Positions 42,932 to 51,200 of a stretch of DNA of 64,000 bases are shown here, one piece after another. Location of the stretch: contig JASJDC010000010.1 in the NCBI GenBank assembly GCA_030065235.1, positions 80,313-144,312 on the forward strand, read 5' to 3'. The notes under the pieces are model-generated. The model did not search any database. It worked only from the letters and a program-made list of their open reading frames with translations, and was not told the origin of the DNA. The position numbers were made by a program, and so were the translations under genes. This stretch comes from Alphaproteobacteria bacterium (GTDB lineage: Bacteria > Pseudomonadota > Alphaproteobacteria > UBA8366 > Aestuariispiraceae). The stretch's first letter is position 1. The number at the start of each line of letters is the position of its first letter.

Positions 42932-42964
42932 GCTGACCTTGAATTCGCTAAGGTCAGCATTTTT
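42932..42964 (+). terminator. rho-independent terminator of the TRAP operon
   Basis: GCTGACCTT (42932-42940) pairs perfectly with AAGGTCAGC (42950-42958) around a nine-base loop and is followed by ATTTTT. It lies 70 bases after the MmgE/PrpD stop. Confidence 0.9.
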
Positions 42965-43028
42965 GCATGCAATCGATTGGCCGTTGCCTGCCCACGCCAG
43001 CTGCTCTACCCCAAAGACGCAATGTAAA

Positions 43029-43270
43029 TGGCATGGCCCCTATGAGTGGTCCTGTTTAATGGTTCTTCGATCGAGGAAGCGTTACGTCATCGCGGGCGGC
43101 TGATTTGCGCGGTATACACGGCCTCGTCTGACGTTTGGCGCCTTCAAAGACTTGGCGATGGAACTCTCGCTGCTGACGTGAAGTTCTCATCGCTGTAGTT
43201 GAATATCCCATGTCAGCCTCCTTGCCTCAAAGTTAGGGGGCAAAGCGTCTACAAATCTAGGGGCTATTCA
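43029..43270 (-). mobile_element. possible remnant of an IS3-like insertion sequence or MITE
   Basis: The right end, read inward on the minus strand, begins TGAATAGCCCCTAGATTTG, which looks like IS3-family termini. GCCCCTA recurs in inverted orientation at 43036-43042 (partner TAGGGGC at 43258-43264). Between them is only a 51-residue frame. No transposase catalytic domain is present and no target duplication is seen, so the identification is tentative. Confidence 0.35.
43056..43211 (-). CDS. small hypothetical protein, possibly truncated IS orfA
   Basis: A 51-residue frame starts at an ATG (43211) with a strong AAGGAGG ribosome-binding site seven bases upstream and ends at a TAA. The product begins MGYSTTAMRTSRQQREFHRQ and is basic. 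The good ribosome-binding site at the expected distance inside an IS-like terminal sequence suggests the start of a transposase orfA cut short by decay. No domain is recognised. Confidence 0.4.
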   Translation of the reverse strand: MGYSTTAMRTSRQQREFHRQVFEGAKRQTRPCIPRKSAARDDVTLPRSKNH

Positions 43271-43513
43271 GTTCGACATGCGCAAATAGGAAATCCGACA
43301 TCCTGAACGCGTCGGGCTGCGTTTTGTGTGACGCGGCGGGACGTCTGAGACACGGACCGACCCTCTTAGCCGTCTCGTTTGTCCAACGCCATCCGCACGG
43401 CCTGTCCGCGCCGTCAGCCCCAATGGCCTGTGCGCCGGGACACATCTCGTCGCGCAAACTCCTCTTCATTGTGTCGTCATCTTTCACGGTGTCAGAACGG
43501 AGGGGACCAGGCC

Positions 43514-45676
43514 ATGACGGCGGAGACTTTGGGGCGACCCGCCCAAACAGCGCTTCAATGCCTCGCGGCGATCGCCCGGCACTATGCGCTCGATGTGCGC
43601 GTGCCGCGTCTGATCCACGACTATGCAACCGGCGAGGAAACGCTCTCGACCGCGCGGCTTCTGCGGATCGCCAAAGATTGCGGCCTCAAGGCCAAGGCGG
43701 CGCGGCTCACTTGGGACGATCTCGGCCGGCTGGGCGAGGCTTTTCCGGTCATGGCCGGGCTGCGGGGCGGGAACGCCGTGGTGCTCCTGGGCTATCGCGA
43801 GACCGAGGACGGCGGCCGTGTCGCGGTGACCGACCCGCTCTCGGAGAACCCGCAGCCGCGCCAGGTGTCGCGCGACGAATTGGCGGAGATCTGGGACGGA
43901 GACGCCATTCTCCTGAAACGCCGGCACACGGCCGCCGACCCGGACCAGCCTTTCCGGCTGCGTTGGTTCCTGCCGGAGATTCTACGCCAATCCGGGATCT
44001 TTTTCGAGATTGCGCTGGCCGCGGTGGTTTTGCACGTCATCGCGCTGGTCACGCCAATCTTCTTCCAGATCGTCATTGACAAGGTGCTGGTGCATGAGGG
44101 CGTCGCCACCTTGCAAATCCTCGCCATCGGCGTCTGCGTCGCCCTTCTATTCGACGCGGCGCTAACCTATGCGCGCAAATACCTGCTTCTGGTCGCGACC
44201 AGCAAGATCGACATAAGGGTCTCACGCCGGGTCTTCGAACGCCTGCTGAGCCTGCCCTTGAGTTTTTTCGAGCGCAGTTCCGTCGGCGTTCTCACCAAGC
44301 ATATGCAACAGACCGACAAGATCCGCGAGTTTCTGACCGGCGGTCTTTTTGCAACCTGCCTGGATGCAACCGCGCTTTTCGTCTTCCTCCCCGTCCTGTT
44401 CTTCTACAGCGCTCCCTTGACCCTGGTCGTTCTGGGTTTCGCGGCGTTGATCGCCCTGGTGATCCTGGTCCTGATCGGACCGTTCAAGCGCCGGCTTCAT
44501 GCGCTTTACGAGGCCGAAGGCGAACGCCAGAGCCTGCTGGTCGAGAGCATTCACGGCATGCACACGGTCAAGGCGCTCGCCCTGGAGCCGCAACAAAACC
44601 ATGACTGGGAGACGAAATCGGCGAGGGCCGTCGGTCAGAACTATCGCGTCGGGATCATCGCGGCGGCGGCGACCGCCTCCACCGGGTTGCTTGAAAAACT
44701 GATGACGGTCGGCGTCGTCTGTGTCGGGGCCTTGCTGGTCTTCGACGATATGATGACCGTCGGCGCATTGGTGGCTTTTCAGATGATCGCCGGCCGGGTC
44801 AGCGGTCCGCTGGTGCAGATGGTGTCGCTGATCCACGAATATCAGGAAACCGCGCTGTCTGTGCGGATGCTGGGCGAGATCATGAACCAGCGCCCTGAGG
44901 CGGGGGGGCGGCGCGGCGGTCTGCGCCCGCCGATCGAGGGCCGAATCGAATTCGATAAGGTGTGTTTCAGCTACCCGAACGCGCCGCGTCCGGCGCTGCA
45001 CGATCTATCGCTCTCGATCGAGAAAAACACCGTTGTGGGCGTCGTCGGTCGTAGCGGCTCCGGCAAGACCACCCTGACCCGGATCATCCAGGGGTTCTAT
45101 GCGCCACAGTCTGGGGTCGTGCGTATCGACGGCTATGATTCGCGCGAAATCGACTTGCCTTACCTGCGCGGCGGCATCGGCGTCGTCCTACAGGAGAGCT
45201 TCCTGTTCCGGGGCACGGTGCGCGAGAACATCGCAGTCACCAAGCCGAATGCAACCTTCGAGGAGATTGTCGCCGCCGCCAAACTAGCCGGCGCCGACGA
45301 ATTCATCCAGTACCTGCCGCAAAGTTATGACAGCATTCTGGAGGAAGGCGCAGCGAATCTCTCAGGCGGTCAGCGCCAGCGCCTGGCGATCGCCCGGGCC
45401 CTGCTGACCCGGCCGCGCATCCTGATCTTCGACGAGGCGACCAGCGCGCTCGACCCCGAGAGCGAGGCGATCGTGCAAGAAAACCTGAGCCGGATCGCCG
45501 AAGGACGGACCGTGATCGTTGTATCGCACCGGCTTTCAAGCCTGCGCGACGCGGACAAGATCGTCGTACTCGACCAGGGCGCGATCGTCGGCGAGGACCG
45601 GCACGAGGCCCTCCTGGAAGATTGCGCAATCTACCGTGGGCTGTGGGCGCGCCAAACCAAATCGCTGGAGGGCTGA
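43514..45676 (+). CDS. type I secretion ABC exporter (HlyB-like) with C39-like domain
   Basis: This 720-residue inner-membrane protein exports a substrate directly across both membranes with a HlyD-like adaptor and a TolC-type channel. Residues 1-125 form a C39-peptidase-like domain without the catalytic Cys/His pair, as in HlyB, where it binds RTX substrates. The transmembrane domain follows (about 150-430), then the ATPase with Walker A GRSGSGKTT, signature LSGGQRQRLAIARAL, Walker B ILIFDEATSALD and the H-loop VSHRL. The ATG at 43514 fits the family; an in-frame start 45 codons earlier is not supported. No TolC gene is in the window. Confidence 0.93.
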   Translation: MTAETLGRPAQTALQCLAAIARHYALDVRVPRLIHDYATGEETLSTARLLRIAKDCGLKAKAARLTWDDLGRLGEAFPVMAGLRGGNAVVLLGYRETEDGGRVAVTDPLSENPQPRQVSRDELAEIWDGDAILLKRRHTAADPDQPFRLRWFLPEILRQSGIFFEIALAAVVLHVIALVTPIFFQIVIDKVLVHEGVATLQILAIGVCVALLFDAALTYARKYLLLVATSKIDIRVSRRVFERLLSLPLSFFERSSVGVLTKHMQQTDKIREFLTGGLFATCLDATALFVFLPVLFFYSAPLTLVVLGFAALIALVILVLIGPFKRRLHALYEAEGERQSLLVESIHGMHTVKALALEPQQNHDWETKSARAVGQNYRVGIIAAAATASTGLLEKLMTVGVVCVGALLVFDDMMTVGALVAFQMIAGRVSGPLVQMVSLIHEYQETALSVRMLGEIMNQRPEAGGRRGGLRPPIEGRIEFDKVCFSYPNAPRPALHDLSLSIEKNTVVGVVGRSGSGKTTLTRIIQGFYAPQSGVVRIDGYDSREIDLPYLRGGIGVVLQESFLFRGTVRENIAVTKPNATFEEIVAAAKLAGADEFIQYLPQSYDSILEEGAANLSGGQRQRLAIARALLTRPRILIFDEATSALDPESEAIVQENLSRIAEGRTVIVVSHRLSSLRDADKIVVLDQGAIVGEDRHEALLEDCAIYRGLWARQTKSLEG

Positions 45677-45679
45677 GCC

Positions 45680-47020
45680 ATGAGCAAAGCGAAAAAGACC
45701 GCCGCCGTCGCCATCCCCTTCCAGCCCGACGCGCTGGAGATTGAGGAGCGCCCGGCGTCGGGCCATGTCCGGCTGGCGCTCTACCTGGTGATCGGCCTGA
45801 TCGCCTCGGCTGGCGTCTGGGCCTCCTTGGCGAGCATCGACAGGGTGATCGTGTCCGACGGACGCCTGATCACCACCGCGCCGCCGATCGAGATCAAGCC
45901 GCACCAAACCGCGGCGGTGCAGGCGGTCGAGGCGGCGGTTGGCGATATCGTCCGCGCCGGTCAGGTGCTGGTCCGGCTCGACCCGACGGTCAGCCGCGCC
46001 AATGTCGCCCAACTGCGGCGCCGGCTCGCGGTCCTATCGATCGAGACCGAGCGGCTGCGGGCGGAGATCGAGAGCCGCGATTTCCCCTTCCGACGGCTGG
46101 CGTCGAGCGATCTCGACGTTGTGCTGCAGCAACAGATCTTCGATCAGGGCAAGGTCGAGTTTGTGGCCACGCTGCGCGCCTATGAGCAGCAAATGAAACA
46201 CCTTCAGGCGATCATCGAAACCAGCCTACGGAGCCGGCGGATCGTGGCGCGTCAGGTCGCCGTCATCGACGAATTGAGCGACATGCACGAAGAGCTGCAC
46301 GACCGAAAGCTGGGTCGCCGATCGGAAGCGCTGCGCACGCGCAGCCAGAAAGTGGCGCTTGAGCGCGAACATGACGAGCTTGGCCGCATCGCCGAGGAAA
46401 AACAGTTCGAGATCCGGCAAATGGCCGCCGAGCGCGAAGCCTTCATCCAAAGCTGGCGCAAGGGACGGGCCGAGGCGTTGCGGGACAAACTAACGATGAT
46501 CGAACAACTGACCGAGGAGCTGACTAAGGCCGACAATGCGGAATCCTTGGCCATTCTCAGCGCGCCGCGCGACGCAGTGGTTTTGAAGACCAGCTCGCGC
46601 GCTATGGGCTCGACGGCGATGGAGGGCGAGCCGCTGGTCACGCTCGTGCCGTTAAACGATCCGCTCGAAGCAGAAGTCGTGGTCCGCGCCATGGACATCG
46701 CCCGGATTCAGGTCGGCGATCCGGTGCGCATCAAACTCGCCGCGATGCCGTTCCAGCGGCATGGCGCGATCCATGGCGAAGTGCGCTCAATCAGTGAGGA
46801 TGCGTTCGAAAACGGCGCGAACTCGGGCGCGGGGTCCGACTTCGACTATCGAGTCCGGGTCCGGCTACTCGACACCGCGCTCGAGGATACGCCCGAGGGG
46901 TTCCGCTTCCTGCCGGGCATGACTCTGCAAGGGGAGGTCAGGGTCGGCCGGCGCACCGTCATTAGCTACTTCCTCTATCCGGTCCTACGCATGTTCGACG
47001 AGGGCCTGCGGGAGCCATGA
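45680..47020 (+). CDS. HlyD-family type I secretion membrane fusion protein
   Basis: This 446-residue adaptor has a short cytoplasmic N-terminus, one membrane segment (LALYLVIGLIASAGVWASL, about 32-50) and a lipoyl half (VSDGRLITTAPPIEIKPHQTAAVQAVEAAVGDIVRAGQVLVRLDP). A long coiled-coil region (about 100-290) and a beta-barrel with VTLVPLNDPLEAEVVVRAMD follow. The closing RTVISYFLYPVLRMFDEGLREP matches the HlyD C-terminal signature. It starts three bases after the hlyB-like gene and links that ABC protein to an outer-membrane channel. Confidence 0.93.
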   Translation: MSKAKKTAAVAIPFQPDALEIEERPASGHVRLALYLVIGLIASAGVWASLASIDRVIVSDGRLITTAPPIEIKPHQTAAVQAVEAAVGDIVRAGQVLVRLDPTVSRANVAQLRRRLAVLSIETERLRAEIESRDFPFRRLASSDLDVVLQQQIFDQGKVEFVATLRAYEQQMKHLQAIIETSLRSRRIVARQVAVIDELSDMHEELHDRKLGRRSEALRTRSQKVALEREHDELGRIAEEKQFEIRQMAAEREAFIQSWRKGRAEALRDKLTMIEQLTEELTKADNAESLAILSAPRDAVVLKTSSRAMGSTAMEGEPLVTLVPLNDPLEAEVVVRAMDIARIQVGDPVRIKLAAMPFQRHGAIHGEVRSISEDAFENGANSGAGSDFDYRVRVRLLDTALEDTPEGFRFLPGMTLQGEVRVGRRTVISYFLYPVLRMFDEGLREP

Positions 47021-47127
47021 GCGAGCGCCGTATCGCCCTGTGTTCCAGGGCACACCACAGGCCGCCGTCGAGCGGCGTAGTGTTCAGAGCGTTGCGGCGC
47101 GAGCCGCAGAGACCAAGGAGGGAACCC

Positions 47128-47700
47128 ATGAAAACAATCCGCACTCGACCCATGTTCCGCGCGGCGCTTCTGGCTTTGACGGCTTGGTACGGGCTGGCGG
47201 CGGCAAGCGCCGGCGCCGAGAGCGCGCGGCCGATGGCGATCGGCGACGACGCCCTGGTCGATATCTTCCAAAGCGGCGCGGCCTGCGTGCCGACGCCGCG
47301 CGGCATCCGCCTGTGGCGCGAGGACGCAGCCGAGGAACGGACCGCCTTGCTGCGCCACAATCCGAGCGGCGTGACCGCGCGGGTGACCTGGCCAGCCGGC
47401 CGCAACAGAGCCGACTGGCCCGAAACCCTGCCGGCGCTCGACGGCCAGACCTACCTGGTGCAGATCGAGGGGTCGCTGCGCCGCGCGCAAGTGACGCTTC
47501 ATGTCATGCCGCGTTCGCTGGGGACGGTCAGTCATCTGGCGGTTTGGATGGCCGGGCGCGGCTGCGGACGTCAGGCCCTGCATCTCCTTGGCCGCCCCCT
47601 GCAGGTCGATACCGACATGCGCGCGAAGACGGCATTTCTCGAGACCGACGCTTTCGGCCTCGGAACCGGGGCCGGCGCCGGAATGGGAGATTGGCAATGA
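47128..47700 (+). CDS. small exported protein of unknown function in the secretion operon
   Basis: This 190-residue protein has a Sec signal peptide (MKTIRTRPMFRAALLALTAWYGLAAASAGA, cut near residue 31). The mature part contains two cysteines (GAACVPTPRG and GRGCGRQAL) that could form a disulfide, and a glycine-rich end. AAGGAGGG precedes the ATG; an in-frame start at 47017 lacks a signal peptide. It sits between the exporter and the acyltransferase genes and overlaps the latter by four bases, so it likely serves the same system in the periplasm. No family is recognised. Confidence 0.75.
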   Translation: MKTIRTRPMFRAALLALTAWYGLAAASAGAESARPMAIGDDALVDIFQSGAACVPTPRGIRLWREDAAEERTALLRHNPSGVTARVTWPAGRNRADWPETLPALDGQTYLVQIEGSLRRAQVTLHVMPRSLGTVSHLAVWMAGRGCGRQALHLLGRPLQVDTDMRAKTAFLETDAFGLGTGAGAGMGDWQ

Positions 47701-48164
47701 GCGCGATCCAGACGATTGATACGCTCAACAACGAGCAAAGATTGACGCTCCTCGGCGAAGTTGCGTGGCTTGCGCTGCATTCCGAAACCCATCGCGGTTA
47801 TTGGATTGAGACGATCGAGCGCGTCTTCCTGACGCCGATCGAGTTGGGGCAGTTCCGGATCTACCGGCGCGGCGGCCTGCCCATGGGTTTCGTGACCTGG
47901 GCCTGGCTGAACGCGGCGGCGGAACGCGACTTCATCGCCGACGCCCGCGACCTGGAGCCGGAGGATTGGCGCGGCGGCGACCGGCTTTGGTACATGGACA
48001 TGATCGCGCCTTTTGGCGATGGGCCGGCCATCATCCGCGACATCCGGCGCAATGTGATGACCAACCGAAGCGGCAAAGCGACCCGCCGCGACCTGGACGG
48101 CGCCCTGCGCCGGGTCGTCACCTTCCCAGCAGTCGATCGCGACGGAAGGCGGGCGGTTGCTTGA
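47697..48164 (+). CDS. RTX toxin-activating lysine acyltransferase (HlyC-like)
   Basis: This 155-residue enzyme moves a fatty acyl group from acyl-ACP to internal lysines of an RTX protein in the cytoplasm before export. Alignment by eye to HlyC places the catalytic His at His32 (SETHRGYW, like SPLHRNW) and the catalytic Asp at Asp101 in EDWRGGDRLWYMDMIAPFGD, a near copy of the HlyC segment. Both residues are present, so it should be active. The ATG overlaps the stop of the exported-protein gene. Its only obvious target is the repeat protein encoded next. Confidence 0.93.
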   Translation: MSAIQTIDTLNNEQRLTLLGEVAWLALHSETHRGYWIETIERVFLTPIELGQFRIYRRGGLPMGFVTWAWLNAAAERDFIADARDLEPEDWRGGDRLWYMDMIAPFGDGPAIIRDIRRNVMTNRSGKATRRDLDGALRRVVTFPAVDRDGRRAVA

Positions 48165-48185
48165 CCGGAGCGGCGCCGGGAAGAC

Positions 48186-48265
48186 GGCGGGTGTGCCCCA
48201 AGGCACATCTCAACCCGCCGAAACCTCCTTAAGCCGGCAGATGACGTGGGGAAGGGTCTCACGTC
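48186..48265 (+). promoter_or_regulatory. two intercistronic hairpins between the acyltransferase and RTX genes
   Basis: GGCGGGT (48186-48192) pairs with ACCCGCC (48213-48219), enclosing GTGCC/GGCAC (48193-48197 / 48202-48206). A second hairpin follows, GACGTG (48243-48248) with CACGTC (48260-48265). Neither has a T-tract. They could attenuate readthrough or protect the abundant RTX message. Confidence 0.5.
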
Positions 48266-48287
48266 CATCTCATAAACGGAGGATGTC

Positions 48288-51200
48288 ATGAGTTCAGTGG
48301 TAAAAAAGGTCCGACGGGCCGTCAGGAAGGTCGTCAGAGCGGCCTCGCCTGTGAAGAAGGGCAACAGTCGGAACAACAGAATCCGCGCCTATCTGCCCTA
48401 TAACGTGCTCTATGGCTATGGCGGACACGATACGCTCGAAGCCTGGGGCGGTTTGAACAAACTCTATGGCGGGACCGGCAACGACACGTTGCGGGGTCGC
48501 GGCGCCAAAAACTATCTCTATGGCGAATCCGGCCATGACCGGATCGAAGGGATCGGCGCCTGGAACCATATGAGCGGCGGGTCGGGCAACGATACGATGA
48601 CCGGCTGGGGCGCCTATAACGCCATGTATGGCGGGTCGGGCGCCGACCGGCTCTATGGCCGCGGCGTCAAGAACTACCTGCGCGGCGATTCCGGCGCCGA
48701 CCGGCTGGAAGGCATTGGCGGCTGGAACGACATGCGCGGCGGAACCGAGAATGACACGCTGATCGGCTGGGGCGCTTACAACGCCATGTATGGCGATTCC
48801 GGGGACGACGCCCTCTATGGCCGGGGAGCCGCGAACTATATGCACGGCGGTTCCGGCAACGACAAGATGGAGGGCATCGGCGTCTACAACGAAATGCGCG
48901 GCGAGTCCGGTGACGACGTCATCACTGGGATCGGCGGCGTCAACAACGCCTGGGGCGGCGACGGGAACGACAAGCTGGTGGTTGTCGGCGGCGTCAACGT
49001 CATGCATGGCGGCGCCGGGAACGATACGCTGATCGGCGCCGGTCTCGGCAATATCCAATATGGCGATGCGGGCGACGATACGCTGATTGGCGGCGGCGTC
49101 GGCAACTTCCAGTATGGCGGTTCGGGATATGATCATCTGATCGCGGCCGGAACGGGGAACCTGCAGAACGGCGATTCAGGAAACGACCTCCTGGTCGGCG
49201 GCGGCAGCGCCAATGTCCAGAACGGCGGCGCCGGCGACGACAAGTTGGTGGCGCTCGGCCAAGGCAACTTCCAGCATGGCGGCGACGGCGACGATGTGAT
49301 GATCGGCGGCGGCACGCTGGGCAACTATCAGAACGGCGAGGCTGGGAACGACATCCTGGTCGGCGCCGGCGCGCTCAACGTCCAAATCGGCGGGGTCGGA
49401 GACGACAAGCTGTTTGCGGGCGGCGTCGGTACAGTCCAGCTTGGCGAGGACGGCGAGGACATCTTGGTCGGCGGCGGCACGGCTTTCACCGTGCAGCATG
49501 GCGGCGATGGAGACGACATGATCTTCGGAGCCGGCAATCTGAAGGTGCAGATCGGCGGCGACGGCGACGATATCGTCATCGGCGGCGGTTCCGGCAACCT
49601 GCAGTTTGGCGATCACCTGTGGTCTGCGCTTCCTTCCGATCTCGGCTTCGACGGCGGCTTGCTCAACCAGGCGCGCGACAAGCTGGATGGGCTGACCGGG
49701 GTTTCCGGCGGCGGCGACAACATCCTGGTCGGCATCGGCCAGGGCAATCTGCAGGTCGGCGGCTCAGGCAAGGATCTGGTGTTCGGTCTCGGCAGCGCCA
49801 ACATCCAGGTCAGCGGCCAAGGCGACGATCTGCTGGCCGCGGCGGGCGTGGGCGCCGTGCAATACGCCGACGCCGGCGACGACATCCTGGTCGGCGGCGG
49901 ACAGCTCACCGCGCAATTCGGCGGCGACGGCCAGGACTGGCTGATCGGCGGCGCCATGAGCGTAGTGAAATCGGTTCCGCTGGCGGTTAATTTCCAGTAT
50001 GGCGGCGACGGCCGCGACGTCTTGATCGCGGCGACGCCGGGCGGCGCGGTTTCGGCGGCGATTGACGAGGTGGATGACGGCGAAGGCGGGCGCAAGAAGC
50101 AAGCCAGGCTGAAACTGCCGAAGGAACTGGCGATCAACGCCCAGTTGGCGGGCGACGGCGACGATCTGATCGTCGGTTTCGGCGCCAACAACATTCAGAT
50201 CGGTCAAGGCGGACGTGACGTGTTCATGGCCGGCGGCTCGATCAACACCTATTTCGGCGGCGGCGACGATGACCTGATCCTCGCGGGTAACCCGTTTTCG
50301 GAGCTTAAGGACTTCGCGCTCGATGTGACCGGAACGGCGTCCACCGTGGAAGAGTGGGAAAAGGAAAAAGCCGACGCCGCGCGCGCCCAAGCCTATCAGG
50401 ATGCACGGGACAAGGGCGAAGACTTCGAACTGGCCAGCGTCAACCTGGGCGGCAACTTCTATCACGGCGGGGCCGGCGACGACGCGTTAATCAGCACCAG
50501 TTCCTTTCTGAAACTATCCGTCGACGGCGCGCTCAAGGATCTGCCCGGCGTCGATCAGATCAATGCGGCGCGTCGAACCATCGCCGACACCGTCGACACC
50601 CTGACCCAACCGATCCAGGACCTGCAGGACGCGTTGGCCGCGCTCGATCCAACCGCCGCGATACGGGAAAAGATCGACGATCTGCTCGATATCGTCCCAC
50701 CCACCGATCTCTATGTCGGCGGCGACGGGGCGGATTTCCTCAGCGGCAATAGCGCTGACGACCATCTGATCGGCGGCGGCGGCGACGACACCTATCTGCA
50801 TTGGATGGGCGACGGCGCCGATATCGTCGATGAAAGCGGCGTCAACGACATCCAGTCGCGGATCGGCAAATTCGGGGTCGACATTCCAGGCCTGGATCAT
50901 CTGGCCAGCGCTGGCGGCGAAGATGTGCTGGAGCTGCGCCGGCTTGGGATCTTCACCCTGGATCAGGAGGACCTGAGCTTCTCCAAGAGCTCCGACGGGG
51001 CCGACTTGGAAATCAGCCTTGGCGACAGTTCGGTCACGGTGCGCGGCATGAACGATGTCGACACCCAGATCGAAACCCTGCGGGTGGCGAACGGAACCGC
51101 GTATGAAGAGTTCAACCTTGTCGGCGCCTTCGGAGCCGTCGGAAGCGAGGGTTTCGATATCGCTGACTGGAGCGTCATCAAAGGTGAGCAGAGCCCGACC

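Larger units (their letters stand above)
19403..43270. mobile_element. putative catabolic genomic island at tRNA-Ser
   Basis: Core genes end at tRNA-Ser, and two degenerate copies of the tRNA 3' end follow. The next 23 kb carry only accessory catabolic operons with their own IclR and GntR regulators and a TRAP importer. The codon usage looks less strictly GC-ending by eye than in the flanks. Near the right edge are a terminator and an IS-like remnant. No integrase and no matching right-end repeat were found, so the right boundary is a guess and the island may be old. Confidence 0.5.
42863..43513. other. 651-bp intergenic region at the right edge of the island
   Basis: It holds the terminator at 42932-42964, an IS-like remnant with a 51-residue minus-strand frame (43029-43270), and the 5' region of the type I secretion operon. 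The last 240 bases show no supported gene; in-frame sequence upstream of 43514 (to 43379) is not conserved-looking. I could not identify the hlyB promoter. Confidence 0.5.

Noticed and set aside
48294..49136. 280-codon minus-strand frame opposite the RTX repeats
   Set aside because: It stays open only because of the repeated GGC/GAC codons on the other strand; the product is a low-complexity mirror of the repeats.
48441..49620. Regular repeats that might be taken for a CRISPR array
   Set aside because: The repeats are in frame, encode Gly/Asp/Asn units and have no unique spacers of constant length.
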